Assembly: GCA_028023455.1 (NCBI GenBank)
Contig: JAQFVV010012401.1
Span: 94,501-158,500 of the forward strand
Direction of reading: 5' to 3'
Length of the DNA: 64,000 nucleotides
Origin: Epiperipatus broadwayi
Lineage: Eukaryota; Onychophora; Udeonychophora; Euonychophora; Peripatidae
A program made the position numbers and the translations under genes. This document shows, piece after piece, positions 1 through 17,641 of this stretch. Each line of letters opens with the position of its first letter. The stretch's first letter is position 1. Below the pieces are notes generated by a model. It made no database searches. It was not told where the DNA came from and saw only the letters and a program-made list of their open reading frames with translations.

Positions 1-3000
1 ATAGGTCATTGATGACATTGCCAATTATTAAAGTGTATTTATTAATATAAAATTAAATGATATATTAGTTATTAGTGAAAGTATTAGTGTTAATCACAGT
101 TTATTTAATAATATTATTTTAATATTCAGTATTAAAGAACATACATATAAAGCTTGACTATAAAATTAAATTATAAGCCTTTCTTAATTTGTACACTATC
201 CATGGAAATCTGTAAAATCCCTCTTGATATTCCATAGGTAGTATGAAGAATTAATAAATCAATGATTTTCCTGAGATCTCCTTATTTTAAAGTTATTCTT
301 GTGATTATTGCCAATCTTAATTATTAAACATAATATGAATCAAAGTTTATCTGTAATTATCTAACAGATTAATTTAATGAGTGATTGAATTAAAACTTAA
401 TAGTTATAAATATAAAATAATATATTAGATATTATTGTTAGTCATGAGAGTATGAAGATACTTAATAAGGAGGAGTATCTGGGTATTTTTATGCCATTGA
501 ACAAGTATTTTGTATTTGTTTAATGTTAAGGGGATGTGATCTGTTTATAGGTAAATGAGTCTCATATTGACTAGATTTAAAACATATCTTATTTTAGAAA
601 TATTTACTCATGTCAAAGTAACATGGGATAGATACTAATCTTATCTAAATTCAATTGTTATAGTTAAAGAAAATAGTCGGGATATAGTAAGTTTATTAAT
701 AGAACCTAACCCGAATCCAAGTAGGGCCTAATATAAGGGACTTGGAAACTCTGCTTAGAGTCGTACCACCTATAGACAGGCCACAGTATATGTATATATA
801 TATTGTACCTTTTGTTTAGGTTAGAATGGATTATTTCTACTAATGTATTGAAAAATTTTAAATTTTAAAGTTAAGTAAGAGGATGATGTATGTTATATGT
901 TGATGATCTTGGAATAATTTTGTTAAGGCAAGTAAAATAATTGATGTATAATATTGTGTTGGTATTTGTATGAAAGTAGTTAGCTAAAAATCATTATAAG
1001 ATTGTATGATTGGGAGAACTGACCAGAATAAATATTGATTTAATAAGTCTTATAGATAAATTATTAAGGTAAATTTTAAAAGGAATACTTTAAAGTTAAA
1101 CGAATAGATTATTTAATAATAATAATTGTATTTAATGGTTATATGTTAAATTATTTAATTAAAAATAATAATTTAGGGAGAAAAGTGTATTTTTGATCTT
1201 ATAATATTAAAATAATTATTTTAAAATTGTGATATAATATTGATTGATGTAATATTTTATAAATTAAATTATTTATTTAGTTTCCTTTAAATTAGTAGTG
1301 TCTTATTTATTTTGTAAATCATGTGACATATAATATTCACACCTGTTTTTGAAAATAAAATGATGTCATCTGTTATAAATATTAGATTAAGTTTTAAAAC
1401 ATAGATATAATAGATCAAATTAGACTTATTTTTTGTGTTGAAAATAAATATGTTAGGTTTAAAATAAAGGTAGAAATGGTAATAAATATTAAAATATGAT
1501 TTTTAAAAGTTATTTTGAAGTATTTATTGAGTGTAAATAAAATGTAAAAATTAATTGAGAATTGAATAATATAATAAAAATAAATATTTAATAAATTATT
1601 ATTAGTTTTAAATTTAATCTGGTGTTCTAATTCCTGGGATTGTGAAGCAAGCATTGTTGAAATTGACCGATGAAAACATGTATTTTGGACAGCTATAAAA
1701 GAGCTGTGCAGGAATTCCAGGGTCACTGTTATCCTATTATACCGTGATACCATCATCAGGGTTTCTACAACCTCGGTAAATTAATTAATAGCCTAATAGT
1801 CAATTTTATCTTTTTTTTTAAATTCTAAAGGTACAGTAATTTATTGTTATAAGATTGTGATATAGATATGCAAGGCTAAAAAATAAATATTTCCTATTTG
1901 CCAATCTTCTTTATCCAATTTGTCATCAACTTAGACATGGGAAAGTCATCACCAAATATAAAAGGATTGAGGAAAAAATTCAAGTGTTATTATCATATAA
2001 AGCATATAATTTTGCCTATTCTGATAAGTCATGTTAGTTTACAACTAAATTTTATTAAAAGAACTTTACGGAGAAATACAAGATTTTCATCAAAAATGGA
2101 ATGATATAAAATATTTTATGAAAAAAAGAAAATTTATTTTAAATTAGAATGAAAAATGCTTTTAAAAGAAAAAAAATCTTTAAATTTGTCCAAACAATTA
2201 TTTTGGAACGCTAAAATATTTCTTTTTGAAGAAATATTGAAAATAATTACAAGCTGGAATTTTTTTTAAAAAAGAGAAAAATTAAGATCATTTGCCGATA
2301 TGATTTATATCATATTTCAAAAATATTAAAGATCAATAATTAAGGTATGCTAAACATACAAAGGTTATAAAATTATTGTGGAATTTATTTATATTGTGAA
2401 AACCAATTTAAAATGCTGTTTTGAAGCTGTATCAGAAAACTTAGACATCAGGAAATATGGATAAAAGTTACAAGAACATGGAAACTATTTGAGCGCAAAA
2501 TATAAAAAGTACTTTTAATGCTGTATTTACATAACCATGGAATTCTTAAACTAGTTCAAACTTTGGTGGCAAAGTAATGATTAAGTAAATAAATTCAGAT
2601 TTTGTGAAGAGAAAAGTAAACTTACCGTATTTAATGTGGAACAGTCATTTTGAATTGTTTGTGATACAACGTGAAGTAGAGCATGCATAGTTTTTGGCAT
2701 TAGAAGTATAATCAACAATGTGTACCAGGAGGAAAAAACATTCTCTTTAGTGAATTTCTTCGGAAGGAGTTTCTTTTTATAAATATATCTAAATTTTATT
2801 TTTTTTTACTAACTTTCATATTTATATTTATTCATAAAATAGAAGTAGGGTAGGAATATAAAAACATTAAATTATTTACTAACCTAGAGATTAGTTATTA
2901 TAAAAAAAATATTTAATAATTTTTAAACAAAAAAGTTTACTATTTTAAAGTATGATGAGATGGAATGAATGATATTTAAATAATGTTTTTATTTAGTTTG

Positions 3001-5500
3001 GTATTCAGAAATATTACTGGAACAATCGACCATGAAGAAGTACTATTGATGGTAGCAATTATAAAAGTATTGATCATTTTATTATGTATTTATTTATTGT
3101 ATATTTTAGTGTGGATGTGTGAAATGGTTATAAAAAACACAATACATACACATAATTTATAATTTGTTTATTCATGTTAAAGAATATGCATACTTTTAAT
3201 AATGTTATAAGTACATTTTAATATAAGGGAAATATAAGTATATGATTCTATTATAACGGAATTTGATGTTTAGTTTAAGTGATCAAAATAATAAACCGGA
3301 ATATCGATATTGATTGTTTGTATTTATGTGTAAAGTTATTAAGGGATAAAATAATCTTTTCTTATCGATTGGTTAGATAGTTATTTCATACATGAATTTA
3401 TTTATTATTATAAGAATTTAAGAATAGATTTTAGCGATGTAAGCTTAGTATTAAGTTAAATAGAACTAAGATAATATTTTAGGTAAGATTTGTTTATATT
3501 GGAATAAGTATAGATGATAATGATTCTAGTGCAAGTATAGATAACTTAGCCCTATAACTTGTATTTGTTCATGGTAGTGTTATTTTCTGTATGTTGAAGT
3601 TGTAATGTTCCATAGAGCTAAATAGATAGCTTGGACATTATGTTTATTGGTAAAGGTAATGAACTAAAATAGTCATACCTTATTTATGATATACTGTGAC
3701 CATGATGGTAATTTAATAGAAGTGTTATTAAATTAAAATCTGATTTATTCCATATACCTATGTGTATTTACTATTGGTATTGCTTGAATGGTATTGTAAA
3801 GGCTAGTATTTTAAAATATGAAATGATGAATAAGTTTAAAATGCAGAATTGTTGTTTAAAAGATAAGATGGGTTATATTGTTTAAAAGTAAAAATGATTG
3901 AAGATAAAGAATACAAGATGGTAACTTGTTAATAAAGAATCATAAACTTTTTATGTTTTGGGACTCATTATTATTTATTATAAATAAATAAATGATGAAT
4001 GGAATGTGTTGTCTGAAGATATCATTTAATCATTAAGTTTTAAAGAAATTCAATGTTAATGCATATTTTTACAAGTAAAAAAATATACATAAATCATATT
4101 TGAAGAATACAATTGATCATAGTTTTATATTATTATTATTTTATAATAATACACATCAATGCTTACATTTATTTGACATTATATTGAGTAATAATAAGCA
4201 GTTTAGGTTAATGGGTATATTATTAATTAAGGTTATTTACCCTATGAGTAAGCTAACAATAATTATAGGATATAGTAAAAGTGTTTTTTTTTTTAAAACT
4301 AAATAATAAAAGATAAATTCAAAGTGAATTAATAATTTAAATAATACTTTTGTAATGTAATAATTTTAAAAAAATTAATGGAGGCCATAAAGATGTTATG
4401 GTAATATTTCGGTAATAAGAATTTGATAAAGCAATTTTTTTGTATCTAATATTTTTATATAATTCTTTTTTTTTTTTGTAAAATTAACTAAAAGAGAGTA
4501 AGACAAAGTGCATGCATATTGTACATACTGTATATAATTTATTGTTAAAGTTTATTAATAAATTTGTTAAGTTTTGTTATAAATCTTGGTGTTGACTCAA
4601 TTTCTTCACATCACAATTACATAATCACAGATAATTATAATGAAGACATAGTATTTGCACATCATAAATGAAAGTGTTATTTAAGGGTTACAATATTTTT
4701 ATTGATATGTTTTATTTAAGAAGTTTCATTTATTGTAATATTTTGATGGTCATGGAAGAATTACCAAAGATTTACATTAAATTATATTAGTAATGATTGC
4801 CACATATTCTCATATTATACTATCATATCATACATGTTTACTTAAGATGCCATATAGATAATAAAAAATTATATTATATTATTATTATGGGATATACATG
4901 AACAACATTATAAGTAGAAAGATAGGAAAATAAATTATAGATTAAACATTAGTATTATTATTTTGTTATTATTATTATTATTGAATTGTAGTTAGGAATG
5001 ATATTAAATCGCTTATTATACCTAATTACAAGAGTTATACTTAATTTAGAAGTAATTTAAAAGAACCTGAGATAATTTGAGCTAAAATAATTTTAATAAA
5101 GATATTCAGATTGATTTATTAAGAGTTATGTACTTAGTTAGTTTATATTAAAGACATAAGAATACTATAAATGTAGTATTTAAGTAATAGGAGTAGGGAT
5201 GGTATTCTTATGCCATTAAGATGATATCCTGTGAGCTATTAGCTTAATGTATTCACTCTACCACTTGTAAACTCACTTCATAGTCTCATGATTTGATTAG
5301 ATATTCATTTATTTAATTTTATAACACAGAACTATATTATTATTTATTAGTTAAGCTAATTTGATAATTTGATATTATTAAAAAATATAGATATTGTTGA
5401 TTTAGATACATTTTAGATGAACATAGTTATTTATCTGAGCTATATCAAGTGATTATAATTACGTATTTCCTGGAAGTGAGGGTACAATATATTGTAACGA
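1..5500. repeat. Long AT-rich non-coding repeat, family L copy 1
   Basis: This stretch has no long coding frame. By eye it aligns in order with 11590-16470 through local anchors: a TCATGTGAC-type motif near 1318 and 12175, a TTATTATT-rich patch near 4960 and 15790, the words 'gaacctgag' near 5053 and 16015, and a 100-bp block starting 'ttcttatgcc' near 5206 (matched at 16158). A second match to that last block near 490 suggests the window opens inside the tail of yet another unit. The identity of the element is unknown. It could be a degenerate LTR or large non-autonomous element, or an old segmental duplication. The alignment is by eye only. Confidence 0.5.
1620..1775 (-). other. Unassigned GC-richer patch with an open frame
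   Basis: A minus-strand open frame of about 45 residues lies in a patch of more even base composition than its surroundings, then runs on into low-complexity AT sequence. I do not recognise the peptide and see no splice-flanked exon structure that I would defend. It may be a remnant of a transposon coding region or chance. Confidence 0.2.
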
Positions 5501-5504
5501 TATA

Positions 5505-7545
5505 TAAATATGTCATTACATTAAATTGAAATAAAAACTTTTAAGTTCGCATATAAAAATAAGTGTATTAAAAAGAAAAAAAAAAAAAAACTAAACGCTA
5601 AAATTAAAATGTTTGTTAAACGTATATATTCGCACAGATGCTAAACTTTAAAAATATTTTTTTTTAATAAATAAAAAAAGGCATTTGAATGTACTTTTTT
5701 TTATAAAAAAAGATTTAAATATAAAAATAGTTTAAAAAAGAAATAACGTAAGTAAAAATAAAAACAGGTATTAATTAATTCCTGTAATCTGTAAATGGAA
5801 ATGATTGTTTATTAATTATCCAAAAGCTGTCTAATTAAAAAGTCAGAGAGTAAATTAGATAAGAGAATAAAGAGATTTTAGCTTGATCAATGGAAGCACC
5901 AAGCCTCAGCCCGGATCCAAACGAAAATTTGGATTAGTGACGTCTTTGTTCATTCAATCTGGAGATTTACTATAAAAAGAGAAATATTGAGTTCCAGTTC
6001 CAGCGTTGTGTGTTTGAGAGTTGTTGTAGGACACACATACCACACTCTCTATTTAAAAAAGAAAAAGGAAAAGACTGTGATACCTTGAACCAGCTATTGC
6101 CATCTCCAGAACATTATCTTCCAATGGAGGCGTTGCGGGAATTAAAAGCAGAAACCTGGACTCTTCTACCATAAGCTATATTGACATGAACTCTAAGTTA
6201 AAATAATTAAGAACTTTCGTTCAAGTTTATGAATTTCCATCTGACTTTTTTAAGTTTAAAATCAAATTAATAATGTTTAATTTTATATGTTTTCTGATTG
6301 ATAAAATCATTTCCATTTTTTTTTTCTTATTGTATAAATTGTTTATTGTTTAAATTTTAAATGATGAAATTTAGGTTGGGTATAGACATTGCATAGATTC
6401 GTTAGCGGTTGATTATGTTGTGGTTTTCACAGTCGATTAGAATATATATGTCAACAATATCACTGTGGTGTCTTATGATGAACACCAAAGGGTCTCCTGT
6501 ATTCCCTCAGCAATTGACGTTATCGATTGACTTTGTATTTTGATCGGTTGTGTTTAATTTGGAATGGTTTTGACCGTGGAATCTGTGCAGCCGATCTATA
6601 CTCAACATTTTAAAAACAAATTGTATAAAATAATCTGTGCGAATGTATTTAAATGTTAAATTTAAGTCGGGCATGAATGGCTATATAATTTTGTAAAGTT
6701 ATATTAAGGGAGGGTAATCTTAGGTTATTCATTTTGTAGTTGAATTGGTTCAATGGATTGGATATATTTGTGTAATTGTAGATGTAGTATGAGATCCGCT
6801 ATGGGCAGGATTATAGATATATGCCACACACCCTCTGTTTGCCTATGGATGGATTTGTAAGATGGCAAAGGACTGCAGTCCATTCCTATGGAGTTTTATG
6901 TTTATTGTTCTACTTACCAACAGATGTCACATTCCTGTTGGTGGAGAGACAATGTCTTCTCTAATCTACTTACTGATCAGATGTACATTCCTGACAGTAT
7001 AGTATTTTGTGTTGTCGTATCATGCTACATTGAATACATGAATGTATCAGATGGATTGGCGCCAGTTTGATTGTGAAATTTGTTGCCTAAGGTTAAATCA
7101 GAGAAGAATATTTTCTTTTCAAATGCAGATCTATGTAGTCTATTCATACTTGACTATCTAAATAAAATATTAAACTCATTGAAACTTAGTTAAATGTAAA
7201 ATTAAAAGTTAATATAAAAATCTAAAATGTTAAACTTATTCCTCAAAATTTAAATGTTATTTTATATGTGCGTAAATAAATATTTTTATGTGTTAATTTC
7301 TGGCAGTGGCTTTTATTTATTGATATTTAAGATATAAATTAAGATATAGATTTTTATCTCTGCGTCTCCGCTGAGCTAGTGACTTGGGCTAATGATCGGA
7401 ATATTTAAATAAAGTGGAATCTTAACAGCGCGTATCTGCCTACTCTATAAATTTTTCTAGGTTTAAATGCCTAGATGGCGCCCTGGTAGTTGCAAATATT
7501 ATTTTTGCAGTTAGATTCAATCTTCACTTACATTTCGATCATTAT
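5505..7545 (+). repeat. LTR-like repeat, copy 1 (modules X then Y)
   Basis: This is matched by 60935-63110. Shared landmarks are a start containing 'aaagttcgca', an inverted pair 'tcgcacagat' (5631) and 'atctgtgcga' (6634), two long modules, a TATA-like box near 5972 (tataaaaag), a poly(A)-signal-bearing end 'gtgcgtaaataaat' near 7267, 'ctggcagtggc' near 7300, and a T-arm-like word ending 'atgcctag' near 7465. Module X (about 6361-6655) precedes module Y (about 6660-7165) here, whereas the order is reversed in the other copy. The promoter and poly(A) features suggest an LTR, while the inverted words suggest a DNA transposon. No coding frame is present. The right edge is cut by the PLE insertion at 7546. 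Confidence 0.55.
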
Positions 7546-9275
7546 AATATATATATATAATATTTCAAATCAATGTCTGTATTTCTTCAAAATAATATAC
7601 GTAACTTTATAAATAAATATTTGAAAATATAGTAATTAAAATATCTATAAAAATTATATGTATAACTATAACTTAGAAGCACTTTCACTACCTTGTAGCT
7701 TTGTCAACTATCATATTTAAAATGTCAACTTTACCATAATTCAATGTCAACTTTCCCATAATTCTGTGATCTTAATGTTTGCTGCTTGCCGATTAATTAA
7801 ATTTTGCTTGTATTTATATATTAACATCGCCTCTTTAATTTTTCTTTTATTATTATTGTTTTCAGTTTCAAATACTTTTATGTTGTTATAATCAAAATCA
7901 AAACCATATATACATGATTTATTATGGTCATAAAAAACAGAAGCTGATAAATTATCACTATTTTTAATATTTTGTTTTATATTTTGAACCCTTTTAAATA
8001 ATAATAAGTGCTCTTTTATTTTTTTTCCAATGTGCACCTCAATTCACCTATATATCCACTACCACACCTACATGTCCATTTGTAAATGATACAATTTTTA
8101 TTTGTCAATAGAGTTTTATCTTTTGAATTGTTTATTAATTTATTTAATGTAGGTAGTGCATAAAATGAAATATTGCATATTCCTTTATAAATGTTTTTAA
8201 TGAAACTTGCCTGTTGATTAGATCTATATGGTATTGATATCCACAGCTTTTTATCAAAAAAATTAACATTATTGTTAATATTTTTATATTTAGAAGTAAA
8301 ATTTTTAACAGTATAATATACACAATCATAATTGCATCCAACGTTTAACAACTCATTACAATAAATTTCAATATTTTTAGTTTTATCTGATGCATATTTA
8401 CAAAGGTTATCATTTTTAAATAAAAAGAACTTCAAACCTACCATTTTTATGTGACATTAGTACTTTTGATTCATATGAAATATATCCTCTTTTTGCTATT
8501 GGTTTAAAAGTCATAAAGTAATCCAGTTTGTCCTTATTTCTAGTAATCTTGAGATCCAAATATTGAACACTCATTGAATTTTCATCTGTTTTAATCCACT
8601 TTAAACCCTTTATATTATTTAATTCATTAAACAAATCATTAATAGCATTTGGCTTTCCACAAACAAAGACATCATCAACATATCGACTGTATAAAATAAT
8701 ATCTTTCTGATAATGATCCTTTTTTAAAATATTTTCTTCATATGTTGATATAACAAAATTACATATTTGGGCAACTGCAGAAAGACCCATTGGCCTCCCA
8801 TTATTCATTTTATAAAATTCATACTTAAAAATTGTATAAATGTTTTCATCAATAAAGCTTAATGTTTCATCAATAAATTTTATTATTTTAACGTTAACAT
8901 TTTTCAACTTTAGTGCATTATTAATTAATTCAATAGAAGTCATTCTGTCAATTGATCCGTACATTTCACTGACATCCAAGGTACAAATTACATCATAATT
9001 ATCAATAACAACATTATTAATTTTGCCAATGAAATCAAATGATGAACATATTGTAAACAAACCAAAGCCAAGAATTTCCTGTAACATTTTCTCAATTAAT
9101 TTACATGTTGCATAATAAAATGCACCCCCAAAATCAATCATTAATCATAATGGTTCTTTTTCTTTATGCAACTTTATATTTGAAAATACATTTGGACATA
9201 TTGCAACTGAGGGATAAATCGTATAATAAGTAGAATTATTAATTACATTATTTTTGGCTTTTTTTAAAATGTTAT

Positions 9276-9279
<4 letters not shown>
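7546..9279 (-). mobile_element. Penelope-like element, family 1, 5'-truncated
   Basis: The element is in minus orientation and lies between short TA-rich sequence (about 7540-7562) and a 60-bp (TA)n run (9279-9340). Its 3' end, read on the minus strand, finishes with 'aatacagacattgatt' followed by TA repeats, and the same terminal sequence ends the related copy at 22142-22695. The body encodes RT followed by a GIY-YIG endonuclease, which is the diagnostic PLE order. The 5' part of the ORF, upstream of RT motif 1, is missing, so the copy is 5'-truncated at the (TA)n run. Confidence 0.85.
7747..9216 (-). pseudogene. PLE reverse transcriptase - GIY-YIG endonuclease, broken
   Basis: In living elements this protein copies element RNA at a nicked target; here it is dead. 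Reading on the minus strand, a block with IKLHKEKEPL near 9150-9190 matches the early RT motif. The catalytic core then shows DVSEMYGSI (motif A, near 8950), GRPMGLSAV (near 8790) and YVDDVFV (the active-site DD, near 8680). The C-terminal part carries the endonuclease signature IIYKW...GYIGE near 8040-8095 and a conserved tail with KRKIKEAMLI and LINRQAANIKI ending at 7747. Breaks are an in-frame UGA near 9147, where relatives would have Arg (consistent with CGA decay), a frameshift near 8430 and another near 8030. There is no start codon of its own because the 5' end is lost. Confidence 0.85.

Positions 9280-9340
<61 letters not shown>
9279..9340. repeat. (TA)n microsatellite
   Basis: An uninterrupted alternating TA run of about 60 bp directly abuts the truncated 5' edge of the PLE. 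Confidence 0.95.
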
Positions 9341-9341
<1 letters not shown>

Positions 9342-9600
9342 TGTATCTGAACTTAATTAAATCTCATACGGCTATTTAAGTTAGATAACTGGATTTGAAG
9401 ACATATGGATGTCTAAAAATTTCAGATTTTCTACTTAATAGTTAAACATTAGATAAAGTGATGGGCTTGACCTAGTATTTTAAATCTAATGCTTGAATAT
9501 CCTAGGCCTCATTGACAAAATCCAGGCTAGAAACCAGTCTGGAGATAGGGATGTTCTGAAAAGCTTGTTAAGAGCTATTGGCATGCTTATTATATAACAT

Positions 9601-9605
<5 letters not shown>
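9341..9605 (+). repeat. Interspersed repeat R2, copy 1
   Basis: This aligns by eye along its length with 35085-35420. Shared words include 'gtctaaaaatttcag' (9413 and 35192), a tract ending 'gaatat' after 'aatctaatgcttgaatatcc', and a block around 'gggatgttctg'. It has no open frame and ends in a (TA)n run at 9607-9643. It is probably a SINE-like or non-autonomous element of unknown type. Confidence 0.6.
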
Positions 9606-9643
<38 letters not shown>

Positions 9644-9646
<3 letters not shown>

Positions 9647-10749
9647 AACAGGCACCCCCTTTTTCATGTCTTATCTGATGTTGGTGAACTTAAACCAAAT
9701 AATATAGATCTCAAGAAATGGACAAGTGAGCCTAACCGAAGACTAGATGGAATTTCTATGGCTGTCTAGTCACCATAACACCTGTAGGTAATATTTAAAT
9801 ATTACCCACCAAAGAAAATTCTGATATTAATTATTTATACAAGTATTGTGTACTTGACACAAATTTTAAGTGTTGCATAAATAGGATTTAAGATAAATGA
9901 ATAAAAGTTTCTGGTAGCCCTTGTATCTTGAATAAGATCTAAATATAAAAAAAAATGTCTACGGGAGAATATATTTATGAGCATCAATTTATCGATGACC
10001 TCAAGCACCAAACTCACTGTTACAATGAGAATTATATTTCCCAATTAACGAGATGCCTGACTTAAGCTAACTCACTCCCAGGGTAGGGAGGAAAACCTAT
10101 CGGATGAATGGGGATAATACCACAAAAAAAACATATAGGTTTGTACTTAATTTATAATGCACTCATAGACATATCCACTTACCTCGAACATATTTGAATC
10201 ATCAGAATTTATTTAGCAAATGAAGTGATTGGAAAACGTAAATGATAATTATTGAATAACTCTAACGCAAAGGTAAATCTGTATTAAATTTTATTATTAA
10301 TATCTAAACGCTATCTATGTAAATCAACTCTTATCCTTACCATTTAAAATATATAATAAGTTCTTAAATCATAAATGAAACAATAAAATATTTAATTTAC
10401 AATAAGCACATATTAATTTATATATATAAGAAAAAAAAAATATTTTTTTTACTATACAGTTGTACGCAATAATTTTATGTTATGAAATAATTTAAGAAAG
10501 TTTATTTCGAGGGTAGCTATAAGCAATTCTGAGTTATATAAAAACATAGTTCACTTTACCTGATGAAACCCCAAGGTATGGGATTAGAATGTAATGAAGC
10601 ATATTAAGTGGATTTCCATGATCTAGTAGTATTTGAAGTTGCCTTATGAAAGCGCAATATATAATTTCTTTCTGCAGAGTCCAATATTTAGATGTCCATA
10701 AGTAATGGCAGAGCTATAGGTGGAGTCTTGTCTAATATAATTTTCAAAT
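9644..10749. other. Unassigned stretch
   Basis: No coding frame, RNA gene or repeat partner in this window was recognised. A short patch of more even composition (about 9960-10130) stands out, but I cannot name it. Confidence 0.3.
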
Positions 10750-11240
10750 CAAATAAATTCATATTTTGGGATGTATGAGTCTTTTCTATTTCATTTTATG
10801 TTCAGCAATCCGGAGTATTCACTAGGTTCCTAGGTTCTTCAGCGAGCAGGCAGTTTATAGTCAGTTCGCATTGGCTGTGGGTGATAAAGCCCTTTATGTA
10901 TGGTCCTTACCCCATCATGTTAAATATTTTTTTCTATATCTTTACGAGTCTGTCTCTCTCAGCAGTCACAATTTAACTGAAATAAATGTCTTTTTCCTTT
11001 CTCAAATTCTCATTAATTAATTTTTTTTCTAATTAATTTTCATTTCTCAGACAAAGGAATTTTTTTTATCGGATCTCTAATCTAATTCTTTTTCTTTGAA
11101 TAGGTTTTCCTTTCCAAATTACTTTTACTCATTTAAATTTACATTTCCATTGTTTTGGTGGTGCCGTCATTCCTGGTATCTATTCTTTTTGATCAAACAT
11201 TCTTTGGTTTTTTTCTTGGAATTTTATTTTTGCAGTAATT
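10750..11240 (+). mobile_element. Possible solo LTR
   Basis: A GC-richer block in AT-rich sequence. It has a pyrimidine-rich end with a poly(A) signal ('ctgaaataaatgtc', near 10977) and, downstream near 11155, 'ggtggtgccgtc', which resembles the region after an LTR in BEL or Gypsy elements. No second LTR and no gag or pol frame follows. The boundaries are uncertain and the call rests on composition and signals only. Confidence 0.3.
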
Positions 11241-11589
11241 AGTGATTGTGATTCAAACACAGAATTGCTTGAAGGCACATACAATATTTCCTTTTCACTA
11301 CCCTCATTAATTTGAAATATAATTGAAACTTAAATCAATATTCTAAACAATATATAACATATTTGTGCACAACTGTAACTTTGTCAATTTGTACTATTTT
11401 AAAAGTAAAACATTCTAAATAAATAATGCTTACTAATCAATCCTTTCCCCATTTATTTTCTAACAAAAAAAAAGAATAATAAAGAAAAAGAGTTTAAAAT
11501 TTACTTCACACACGTATATATATGTATAATTATATATATTTTAACTCTTTATCACCTGCTTGAATATATACCTGTATTGAGGGTAATGT

Positions 11590-16470
<4,881 letters not shown>

Positions 16471-16681
16471 ATATTTCCACAATAAGTTAATATGTATACT
16501 CCTTATGTATATATCATACTTAGTATGTGTACATAATCATATCATTAAGTGACCTAAAATATATTCTTTTAAGTGAAACATGTTTGAATGCTTTTGATTG
16601 GAATTTAAAAACTGCTTACCAAAATTGTATTAAAAATGAACTTACACATGATTTTACTTTAAATTGATTTGACACTTATAG

Positions 16682-16723
<42 letters not shown>

Positions 16724-16728
<5 letters not shown>

Positions 16729-16738
16729 ATATTCAAAT

Positions 16739-16774
<36 letters not shown>

Positions 16775-16790
16775 ATTTGAAGATTTTCAC
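16724..16790. repeat. Terminal hairpin around (TA)n
   Basis: The words 'gaaaatattcaaatcaa' and 'ttgatttgaagattttc' face each other across a (TA)n run, with another (TA)n run outside at 16685-16723. The right arm is the 3' terminus of PLE family 2, so the left arm is an inverted extra copy of that terminus. Confidence 0.75.
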
Positions 16791-16856
16791 AGGTTGCATA
16801 TATAAGACATATTTTGCAGGTTCATCCTTGTTTAAAAAATTTAAATATTGATATAC

Positions 16857-16893
16857 CAATGTTTCAACTTGATCACATAAGTCATCCACTGGA
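16857..16893 (-). ncRNA. Degenerate hammerhead-like motif in PLE 3' end
   Basis: On the minus strand a GGATGA segment is followed by a short stem-loop and then TTGAAACATTGG. The position, between EN stop and terminus, and the order (GATGA - stem - GAAA) match hammerheads known from PLE terminal repeats. The first core segment lacks the canonical CTGATGA, so activity is doubtful. The paralogue is at 28775-28813. Confidence 0.4.
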
Positions 16894-16976
16894 TGATTAA
16901 AGGTGGAAAGATGGTTGTAGAGGCAAAAACTGACTTAAAAAAATGTTAAAGTTTTACCAATAGCAAAAATCTTAAA

Positions 16977-17640
16977 TTAAGAATGTTTTTTTAAAAAAAA
17001 TTTCCAAATAGGAGGATGTTTGCATGTATCATTTTGCTTATTGATAGAATCTGGCCTTTTAAGTATCTCAATGGCTTCTCTAATTTTGGACTGGTAGAGA
17101 TTATCACATCTGGATATGATCCTGGTACTAGAAAAATCAATTTTATGATCTGAATCTATAGTATAGAGTGAGAGTGCTGATGATGATGAGTGTTGTTTAA
17201 CTGCATTAGCATGGTCATCTCTCCTAACACTGATGCTATGATTATTCATACCTATGTAAGATTACAATTTTCACATGAGATTTGATAAACACCATGGGAT
17301 TCAAGAGGGATTGAATTCTTAGGCTTAGTTATTATATTGCTGATCTTTTGATGAGTAGAAAATCTGTATCTATATTATAGCATTTTAATATATGTCCAAT
17401 ACTGTTTGTAGTTTTTTTTACATATGGAACACAAATCTTAATAGCTGATTTATCATCTTTTTGTTTCCTATTTTGTCCATTTTGGACTTGAAATAGTGCT
17501 TTTTTTTATAAATTTATAATTATAACTATTTGCTAACAAAACACTATTAATATGATTTATTTCTTCTTTCAGATGTGACTTATCTCAAAGGTTAATTGCT
17601 CTATTTAAAAAAGTTTTGGCTACAGAAACTATCTGAGTTG
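16977..17640 (-). pseudogene. PLE GIY-YIG endonuclease fragment, broken
   Basis: The minus-strand reading begins with the end of the RT-EN linker (inverted copy of 19963-20345), passes the endonuclease start GVYQISCENC near 17300, then a Y-V-G-like YIG segment near 17255. It continues with SVRRDDHANAVKQHSSSSAL and a conserved tail KIREAIEILKRPDSINKQ. The region between the two signature halves has a frameshift. Family members nick target DNA for priming. This is the only part of the insertion that retains the full EN C-terminus; the plus-strand part stops in the middle of it. Confidence 0.8.
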
Positions 17641-17641
17641 G

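Noticed and set aside
1735-1775. CTGATGATGG on the minus strand as a hammerhead
   Set aside because: No second core segment GAAA in range and no stem II.
7440-7490. Functional tRNA at the T-arm-like word of the LTR-like repeat (also 63055-63085)
   Set aside because: Only the T-arm-like part is visible, with an 8-nt loop; no matching acceptor, D or anticodon arm at proper spacing.
16669-16851. Plus-strand frame over the PLE terminus
   Set aside because: It consists of TA repeat plus reverse-strand UTR sequence.
16659-16889. Open frames reading YIYIYI across TA runs (also near 25836-26254, 38007-38189 and 59546-59824)
   Set aside because: Alternating TA has no stop in some frames; the frames are repeat artefacts.
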